6,585 bases of DNA, from positions 1,457 to 8,041 of the forward strand of contig DGBH01000051.1 of assembly GCA_002384205.1 (NCBI GenBank), written 5' to 3'. Position numbers and translations under genes: made by a program. Within the stretch, counting starts at the first letter, position 1, and each line of letters starts with the position of its first letter. This DNA comes from Bacteroidetes bacterium UBA4009 (lineage in GTDB: Bacteria > Bacteroidota > Bacteroidia > NS11-12g > UBA9320). The notes under the pieces were generated by a model. That model was given only the letters and a program-made list of their open reading frames with translations, was not told the DNA's origin and made no database searches. This document shows, in pieces, positions 1 to 4,725 of this stretch.

Positions 1-30
1 GGTTCTGAATATATTCAGAACCCTTTTTTT
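1..30 (+). terminator. Rho-independent terminator of a gene left of the window
   Basis: Bases 1-22 form a near-perfect palindrome (GGTTCTGAA paired with TTCAGAACC around a TATA loop). They are followed by one C and seven T (24-30), the classic intrinsic terminator layout on the plus strand. It would end a rightward transcript from a gene outside the window. The hairpin also lies 29 bp past the stop of the leftward gene ending at 51, so it may act in both directions, but the T-tract needed on the minus strand would lie before base 1 and cannot be seen. The stem could also extend beyond the left edge. Confidence 0.8.
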
Positions 31-50
31 ATTCATCGAGTCTCTATTCG

Positions 51-2738
51 CTATTCGATTATTATCTTATGGAATTGAGTTTGGTTATCATCACTTAGTT
101 TAAGGTAATACATACCCGCTTTAAAGTTTGATTTTTTGACATCTATCTCTGCACTTCCATTGATCAGCACTTGACTTTCTATTAACTTACCAAGTGCGTC
201 CATAATAGACAGTTGACCATGTATGAGATTACTGGTTACATGGATAATGTGATTACTTGGATTTGGCCAAATAACGGTCTTCTCCATATCTTGATTATGT
301 ATAGCATTGGTAAGCCCAGCAACCTTGATACTTTTAGTCGTTTGGGCTATACATCCATTGGCTCCAGTGGTGGTTAATACGACATCAAAATTACCATTTT
401 TAGTATATTGGTATGTCACACTTCTCGTGTTTTTGGTCGTCCCGTCTCCTAGATCCCAAGAATATACAAGTCCTGCATTGTCTGCAGTGAATGTAAAGTT
501 TCCTATTGTATTAACTTGATAATTATAGGAAGAGCTAGGTAGCGGATTAACAGATACCATCACCGAATTAATTTCACTAATGCATTGAAAGTTTTTACTC
601 GCAACAAAATATTCTGCGTTTAAAGTGAGTGAACCTGTAGTGTAATTGTTTCCTATGGCAACTATGGCACTTATGTTTGGTTGTGTCATCCATATAACGG
701 ATCCGTCAGTGGTAGCGGCAGATAAAGTGGCTGTTTCATTAGAACAAATAGTAGCCCCCTTGATATTACTTAGTATTCCTGGGCTCAATTCACTAATAGT
801 TAATTTATGGCGTAACGTATCTCTACAGACAAGGCTATAGGGCTCTAAGTAAAAGGAACGATTACCTGCAAGGTTGAAAAGCCTTACCGTATCATTATCA
901 TAAAGAGCTGTGTCTCCATTTGCTTGATCAAACCATCGTATAGAGCCACTAAAATTAGAATAAATAACGTCTAACGTATCGCCAATACAAAGAGTATCTT
1001 TATCTTGAATAGTGACACTAGGAAAATTCCAAACGAGCACCCTTTTTTGCACTCGTGTACTGGCACACTGTCCGTCATAGGCTTCTACATAAAAAATAGT
1101 AGAACCTGTTTTAGTAGGGATAAAACTATACGAACTTCCATTATGAACAGGTGTTCCGCCAGAAGCTACGTCGTACCACATTATATTATTTGAGCTACTT
1201 GCAGTGGCCGTCAACTCTGCTGTTCCGTCATGTATACATATGGTGCTGTCTTCATTTGTAATGGGGTCAGACGGGGCATTATTTGCATTCACATTAGCAT
1301 ACGTTATAGCTCTTTTGGAGCTAATACAACCACGATTATTGGCTTCAGCATAGTATTGTTTTGAATATTGAAGAACATCTGTAATATATACTTCACCGGT
1401 GTCTACAGCGGTTCCTCCCACAGAATCGGTCCACCAAATAATTTGCCCATAATCTGCAGAAGCAGATAGGTTTGCCTTTGCGTTTAGGCAAATGCTATCA
1501 TTGGTTGTTAGGGGTATTGAAGGCTGTTCTGCTACCGCAACGAGAATCTGTTTTACGCTACTTGAGCACGATTTGTTTCTGGCTTGGATTTTATAATTAG
1601 TATTGCCTGTTAGTATGGGTGTAGTAAACTGTTTTCCGGAATCTATAGGTAAAGAAGATGAGTTTTGGTACCAATAAACCTGAGCGTCTGAGCTAGCAAG
1701 AATAGTAGTACTATTCCCAGCACATACAGGTGTATCTACAAAATAGCTAAGTGTACTCGGCTTATAGTCTATTTGCTGGTAAGCAGTGTCTTTACAGTTT
1801 GCACCATTTCTATATCCGTACATTGTAGTAATTAGCATTACATTTCTGTTGCTGGGGTAAGCCAATTTCTGTTTAGCATTTTCGCCATAAAGAGAACTCG
1901 TTCCGGCTCCGTAATACCAATAATACGAATACTGCCCAAGACCATAACTCATATAACGGTTATACATTCGGTGTTTTAAAAATGGAGAACTTACATTATT
2001 AGGAGACAAAGAGTCTAGGTAGTTGTAACAATTGGCAAGACTAAACTCGGCATACGTCTCATACTTTACATGTGGCTCTAATAACAAATCGCAATCGAGT
2101 GAGGTGCCTGATATGTTCAAGTTAAGACCTCGATACCATATGTTAGAAACGGTACCGCACATCAGATTCTCACCTAAACCGTCCCCCGCGGCAAAACCGT
2201 TACAAACAATACCTGTTCGAATAGAATTGGTAGATGAAATAGTAAGTAAATAGGGTCTATCGGTAATAAATGCGGTGTCAAAAGTTAGACTTTTTCTAAG
2301 AACGGTAAGAACTCCACCGCCAAAAGTAGTATCTATTTTAATGGTTTTAGTTCTAATAGCACTTCCTGTGGGAAGCGAGTCTGTTCCCACTTCATATAGG
2401 CGAACTGTTATATCTACCTTGTCATTACTGGTGGATATAACCCAACCATAGAAAGTGGCTCCGGTTATTTCTACGCTGTCAGGAGAGTCGTAATACTGAC
2501 CAAGTGCAAAGCCGCTAGAAATAGAAATAGCTTGAAAGGATGATGCCTTGTATCTGGCATATTCAAGAGTATCCTCATCACATGATTTAGGTTGCGTAGA
2601 GCTTTTGTTTTTTAGATTGTCAAAAGAAATGGAGGGCTTAGTTAGATTGTCCGTAATGCTGACTGGAATTACCTGAAATTGAGCAAAAGTAGCGTGCTGG
2701 ATAAGAAGATAAGCTGTGAGGAGTAGGTATTTCTTCAT
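51..2738 (-). CDS. Secreted Ig-like/PKD repeat protein with T9SS type A sorting domain
   Basis: An 895-residue protein built for export and surface attachment or release by the type IX secretion system of Bacteroidota. Residues 1-20 are a Sec signal peptide (KK, hydrophobic core, cleavage near AFAQ-like TFAQ). Residues about 54-227 are a beta-rich region I cannot assign. Residues about 228-327 look like a degenerate PKD domain (YWYYGAG where WxFGDG is usual, then CKDTAYQQI). Five Ig-like repeats follow (331-733), each with one Cys near either end. A canonical PKD domain with WDLGDGT (761-767) covers about 735-808. Residues about 820-895 are the sorting domain, with WPNPSNHIIHV (824-834) and the GMYYLKL...KIIIE ending. 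No catalytic motif is visible, so a role in adhesion, matrix or ligand binding is inference. The ATG at 2738 directly precedes the signal peptide. The gene stands alone. It lies 55 bp past the tRNA-Cys terminator, and I see no convincing TAnnTTTG promoter in that gap. The specific function is unknown. Confidence 0.93.
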   Translation of the reverse strand: MKKYLLLTAYLLIQHATFAQFQVIPVSITDNLTKPSISFDNLKNKSSTQPKSCDEDTLEYARYKASSFQAISISSGFALGQYYDSPDSVEITGATFYGWVISTSNDKVDITVRLYEVGTDSLPTGSAIRTKTIKIDTTFGGGVLTVLRKSLTFDTAFITDRPYLLTISSTNSIRTGIVCNGFAAGDGLGENLMCGTVSNIWYRGLNLNISGTSLDCDLLLEPHVKYETYAEFSLANCYNYLDSLSPNNVSSPFLKHRMYNRYMSYGLGQYSYYWYYGAGTSSLYGENAKQKLAYPSNRNVMLITTMYGYRNGANCKDTAYQQIDYKPSTLSYFVDTPVCAGNSTTILASSDAQVYWYQNSSSLPIDSGKQFTTPILTGNTNYKIQARNKSCSSSVKQILVAVAEQPSIPLTTNDSICLNAKANLSASADYGQIIWWTDSVGGTAVDTGEVYITDVLQYSKQYYAEANNRGCISSKRAITYANVNANNAPSDPITNEDSTICIHDGTAELTATASSSNNIMWYDVASGGTPVHNGSSYSFIPTKTGSTIFYVEAYDGQCASTRVQKRVLVWNFPSVTIQDKDTLCIGDTLDVIYSNFSGSIRWFDQANGDTALYDNDTVRLFNLAGNRSFYLEPYSLVCRDTLRHKLTISELSPGILSNIKGATICSNETATLSAATTDGSVIWMTQPNISAIVAIGNNYTTGSLTLNAEYFVASKNFQCISEINSVMVSVNPLPSSSYNYQVNTIGNFTFTADNAGLVYSWDLGDGTTKNTRSVTYQYTKNGNFDVVLTTTGANGCIAQTTKSIKVAGLTNAIHNQDMEKTVIWPNPSNHIIHVTSNLIHGQLSIMDALGKLIESQVLINGSAEIDVKKSNFKAGMYYLKLSDDNQTQFHKIIIE
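540..1748 (-). repeat. Five tandem Ig-like repeats (protein-level) in the T9SS protein
   Basis: Residues 331-733 of the secreted protein contain five diverged copies of an approximately 75-86 residue module. Each copy has a Cys in a C-x-G/N context near its start, a Trp 17-20 residues later, and a second Cys near its end. The Cys pairs are 339/391, 417/471, 501/558, 584/638 and 665/719, with spacings of 52, 54, 57, 54 and 54 residues. The Trp are 356, 435-436, 521, 602 and 683. The pattern fits the Ig-like modules common in Bacteroidota T9SS proteins (CHU_C-associated Ig type), where the Cys pair could form a disulfide. The copies are diverged in DNA, so this is an old duplication rather than a recent tandem expansion. 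Confidence 0.85.
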
Positions 2739-2792
2739 AAGTATGTTGATTTTCTAAGCTAAAAATAAACTTGTTTTTTGGTATAATGAAAC

Positions 2793-2825
2793 AAAAAAAC
2801 CTAATCCGCTAAGGATTAGGTTTTT
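2793..2825 (-). terminator. Rho-independent terminator of tRNA-Cys
   Basis: An 8-bp GC-containing stem, CCTAATCC (2800-2807) with GGATTAGG (2813-2820), surrounds a 5-nt loop. It is flanked by seven A (2793-2799) and five T (2821-2825). Read on the minus strand, it follows the tRNA-Cys 3' end by 8 bp and ends in seven T, so it is the natural terminator for the tRNA transcript. The flanking A and T runs extend the stem and make it symmetric, so it could also stop rightward transcription, although no rightward gene ends here. Confidence 0.85.
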
Positions 2826-2833
2826 AGATTGTG

Positions 2834-2904
2834 AGGTCAGAACCGGATTCGAACCGGTGTAGCAGCTTTTGCAGAGCTGAGCCTAGCCACTCGGCCATCT
2901 GACC
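2834..2904 (-). tRNA. tRNA-Cys (GCA anticodon)
   Basis: A complete 71-nt cloverleaf on the minus strand. The acceptor stem is GGTCAGA with TCTGACC and U73, the discriminator expected for bacterial tRNA-Cys. The D arm is GCC/GGC around GAGTGGCTA. The anticodon stem is CAGCT/AGCTG with loop CTGCAAA, giving anticodon GCA. A 4-nt variable region is followed by T stem ACCGG/CCGGT and loop TTCGAAT. CCA is not encoded; the DNA after U73 reads CAC, so CCA must be added enzymatically. It is flanked by its own promoter element and terminator, so it is a single-gene tRNA unit. Confidence 0.97.
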
Positions 2905-2937
2905 TTTGTTGATTATAAGTCCTTTTTTAAAGGAGTG

Positions 2938-2945
2938 CAAAGTTA
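2938..2945 (-). promoter_or_regulatory. Bacteroidota-type -7 element of the tRNA-Cys promoter
   Basis: The minus strand reads TAACTTTG followed by CA, an exact match to the TAnnTTTG -7 consensus of the Bacteroidota housekeeping sigma factor. It ends 33 bp upstream of the tRNA 5' end, which predicts a short 5' leader of about 25-30 nt to be removed by RNase P. I see no clear TTG-type -33 element about 19-21 bp further upstream. Confidence 0.6.
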
Positions 2946-2976
2946 AAATTTATGAAATGTATTCCTAATAATTATT

Positions 2977-3010
2977 TAGATCATTTTTGGGGAGTGAATT
3001 TTATGATCTA
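2977..3010. repeat. 8-bp inverted repeat upstream of the sigma gene
   Basis: TAGATCAT (2977-2984) and its exact reverse complement ATGATCTA (3003-3010) are separated by 18 bp. The repeat sits between the divergent tRNA-Cys promoter and the sigma operon, 81 bp before the sigma start. There is no T-tract after it, so it is not an intrinsic terminator. Half-sites about 26 bp centre to centre could bind a dimeric regulator on roughly the same helical face, but in AT-rich DNA an 8-bp match may be chance. Confidence 0.35.
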
Positions 3011-3023
3011 GTATACACAAAAA

Positions 3024-3032
3024 TAACTTTTG
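3024..3032 (+). promoter_or_regulatory. Possible -7 element of the sigma operon
   Basis: TAACTTTTG resembles the TAnnTTTG element with one extra base, or matches it 7 of 8 if read as TAACTTTT. It lies about 60 bp upstream of the sigma start, on the correct strand. No matching -33 TTG is seen at the right distance. An operon of this type may instead be read in part by its own ECF sigma factor, whose site cannot be guessed here. This is a weak call. Confidence 0.25.
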
Positions 3033-3091
3033 ATAAGAATACGCTCTGTTGTGTGATTTTTTAAAGAAAAAGATGTTGTTTTGAACTTCAG

Positions 3092-3598
3092 TTGGATACA
3101 AATTTGGAGCAAAGTGCAAATTCTTTTGAGGTTTTTTATAAAAAGCATCAGCCTTCATTGGTCCATTTTGCCACTTATCTTACTCATAGCTCTTCAGATG
3201 CCGTTGAAATTGTAAATGATGTATTTGTTACTATTTGGTATAAGCGAGATAAGCTTCAAATTGACGAGAGTCTCAAATCGTATCTTTTTACAGCGGTAAA
3301 GAATCGTTGCTTTAATTTCAACAGACAAAAAAAAATAGAAACACTCTCTATTTTTCCTGATGATGCCCAAAGTTCGTTTACCGCAGATGGCCATCTGCTA
3401 GAAAAAGAACAAGCCCTAAAATTAGCACGTATTATGACTTTGTTACCTCCTAAATGTCGGCAAATCTTTGCCATGAGTAGAATTGATGAACTATCGTATG
3501 GTCAAATAGGAGCACTTTTGGATATCTCTACCAAGACGGTCGAAGCTCAAATTACAAAGGCGTTAAAAATATGCAGAGAAAACTTAAAACTTAAGTAA
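3092..3598 (+). CDS. ECF RNA polymerase sigma factor (FecI-like, sigma-70 family)
   Basis: A 168-residue extracytoplasmic-function sigma factor, the usual length for the Bacteroidota FecI-like group. It directs RNA polymerase to a small set of promoters once released from the membrane anti-sigma factor. Region 2 spans about 11-79, including the core-binding and -10 stretch DAVEIVNDVFVTIW (36-49) and LKSYLFTAVKNRCFN (61-75). Region 4 spans about 111-165, with LPPKCRQIFAMSR (118-130) and the helix-turn-helix LSYGQIGALLDISTKTVEAQI (134-154). The frame is open from 3065 but holds no ATG before residue 114, so the start must be non-ATG. TTG at 3092 gives a normal family N-terminus, and TTG at 3104 is the alternative. 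It heads the operon, with the small anti-sigma-like gene 9 bp downstream, then FecR and the receptor. Family assignment is secure; its target promoters are unknown. Confidence 0.93.
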   Translation: MDTNLEQSANSFEVFYKKHQPSLVHFATYLTHSSSDAVEIVNDVFVTIWYKRDKLQIDESLKSYLFTAVKNRCFNFNRQKKIETLSIFPDDAQSSFTADGHLLEKEQALKLARIMTLLPPKCRQIFAMSRIDELSYGQIGALLDISTKTVEAQITKALKICRENLKLK

Positions 3599-3607
3599 GG
3601 GTGTAGG

Positions 3608-3796
3608 ATGAAAATAGTGTACTACCTAATAACTAATAGACAATTTATGATTTGGGAATCTAACATCTTACTAAAGTTTTTATTTGGAAAATGCACCGAA
3701 GAGGAAACCAAAGAAATTAACCTGTGGGTAAGCGAGAGCGACTACAATAAACAAACGCTATCATATCTTAAAACGACAGTAGCTACTAAGCTATAA
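3608..3796 (+). CDS. Small protein resembling a stand-alone FecR N-terminal anti-sigma domain
   Basis: A 62-residue cytoplasmic protein with no signal peptide or convincing membrane segment. Its central part, ILLKFLFGKCTEEETKEINLW (20-40), has the pattern found at the N-terminus of Bacteroidota FecR proteins: two hydrophobics, L, a short G-x-C/S turn, an acidic TEEE run, then an amphipathic helix ending in W. The same layout recurs in the next gene as ILSYLIGTLSDEEARAFEKEL. Its TAA overlaps the FecR ATG by one base (TAATG), which implies translational coupling. It lies 9 bp after the sigma stop. A second in-frame ATG at 3647 would give 49 residues starting just before the motif, and may be the true start. 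It could be a functional sigma-binding microprotein, or the leftover 5' end of a duplicated fecR. A simple frameshift of the next gene is unlikely, because that gene has its own complete N-terminus. Confidence 0.6.
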   Translation: MKIVYYLITNRQFMIWESNILLKFLFGKCTEEETKEINLWVSESDYNKQTLSYLKTTVATKL

Positions 3797-4710
3797 TGAA
3801 GCATACAAGAGAAGATATTATCCTTAGCTACCTGATAGGCACTTTGTCTGATGAGGAAGCGCGTGCTTTTGAAAAAGAACTCGAAGTAGATAAGGAAATA
3901 AATCATCTCTATGAGGAATACCGCGAACTTTATACAGTAACCGGTGAACTAACCTATGAAACAAGTGAGGTAGAGAATTCTTGGAATGCGTTTCAACATA
4001 AAATTACACAACCCCAAAAGGCATATAGTCTTAGATGGCTTAAAGTAGCTGCAAGTGTTTTATTACTCGCAGCGCTAACCGTTGGGATGTGGTTTTTTGG
4101 TTCCACAGATATTTCTCTTACCTCTGGGAAAGTGGTGACTCAAGAAATATTAACCGATGGGTCTACCATTATATTAAACTCAAACTCCCATATCTTTTCT
4201 GAAAAATTTAATAGGAATCATCGTGAACTAAGCTTAGAAGGTGAGGCAAAGTTTAAGGTTACCAAGGGTGAAAATAATTTTGTAGTGCACACGTGTAATG
4301 GTGATGTAGAAGTATACGGTACCCAATTTAACGTATTTACAGATTCTAAATCAAATTTCACACTTATTGAATTGTACGAAGGCTCTATTGGTTTTAGCTT
4401 TAAGGATGAACTGAAGATGTTGAAACCAGGTCAACGTCTTATCCTCTCAGGAGACGTTCTATCTATTTTATCATTCAAAGAGCCCGTTGCATGGTTAGAA
4501 ATGATTTCATGCCAGGACGCACCGCTTTCTTATGTTCTTGGGCAAATCAAACTATCGTACAATGTTCAGTTTAATGTTAGTTCACGATTATTGAAAGAAC
4601 GTTATACTTTAAATCTACCTAAAGACGATTTAGATGCATGTCTCGCAATACTTAATCAAGTTTCTGGTAAAAATTTTGCATTAATAGAAAATACTATTGT
4701 GGTGAAATAA
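3796..4710 (+). CDS. FecR-family anti-sigma factor with DUF4974 C-terminus
   Basis: A 304-residue inner-membrane regulator that holds the ECF sigma factor and relays the signal from the outer-membrane receptor. Residues 8-70 are the cytoplasmic sigma-binding segment (ILSYLIGTLSDEE at 9-21, then acidic helices and SWNAFQHKI). Residues about 82-101 are one transmembrane helix (LKVAASVLLLAALTVGMWFF), preceded by basic residues, which gives an N-in topology. Residues about 112-205 are the periplasmic FecR domain with its hallmarks LTDGSTIILNSNS (119-131), LEGEAKF (147-153) and VYGTQFNV (173-180). Residues about 236-304 are the DUF4974 module (DAPLSYVLGQI at 241-251 to IVVK), the part expected to meet the receptor's STN domain. 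Length and order are normal for the family. The ATG at 3796 overlaps the stop of the small gene, so its translation is probably coupled. The TAA at 4708 lies in the same frame as the receptor that follows. Confidence 0.95.
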   Translation: MKHTREDIILSYLIGTLSDEEARAFEKELEVDKEINHLYEEYRELYTVTGELTYETSEVENSWNAFQHKITQPQKAYSLRWLKVAASVLLLAALTVGMWFFGSTDISLTSGKVVTQEILTDGSTIILNSNSHIFSEKFNRNHRELSLEGEAKFKVTKGENNFVVHTCNGDVEVYGTQFNVFTDSKSNFTLIELYEGSIGFSFKDELKMLKPGQRLILSGDVLSILSFKEPVAWLEMISCQDAPLSYVLGQIKLSYNVQFNVSSRLLKERYTLNLPKDDLDACLAILNQVSGKNFALIENTIVVK

Positions 4711-4725
4711 CCAATTGCAATTACT

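Noticed and set aside
44..57. Tandem CTATTCG CTATTCG at the stop codon of the T9SS gene
   Set aside because: A two-copy 7-bp repeat with no further copies; too short to indicate a repeat element.
307..2253. Plus-strand open frames at 307-519, 646-840, 1005-1193 and 2032-2253
   Set aside because: They lie fully antisense to the 895-residue T9SS protein, whose domains are clear throughout. Their translations show no recognisable domain.
2834..2904. tRNA-Cys as an integration site for a mobile element
   Set aside because: No repeat of the tRNA 3' end, integrase gene or att-like duplication is seen in the window, and the tRNA has its own terminator immediately downstream.
2920..2934. TCCTTT-ttt-AAAGGA hairpin in the tRNA leader
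   Set aside because: The stem is only 6 bp, mostly A/T, with a 3-nt loop. It is likely chance in AT-rich DNA and has no clear role.
3073..3084. ATG-TTG-TTT-TGA mini-frame just before the sigma start as a leader peptide
   Set aside because: Three codons, out of frame, no attenuator-like hairpin; expected by chance.
2976..3474. Minus-strand open frames at 2976-3158, 3194-3394 and 3256-3474
   Set aside because: Two are antisense to the sigma factor and overlap each other. The third covers the intergenic region and the sigma 5' end. None has family features, and all read as shadows or low-complexity AT-rich sequence.
3608..4710. The small gene plus FecR as one fecR gene broken by a frameshift or stop
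   Set aside because: The FecR that begins at 3796 has a complete cytoplasmic segment, transmembrane helix and normal length, and the small gene carries a second copy of the same motif. Joining them would give a duplicated N-terminus, so a single broken gene does not explain it.
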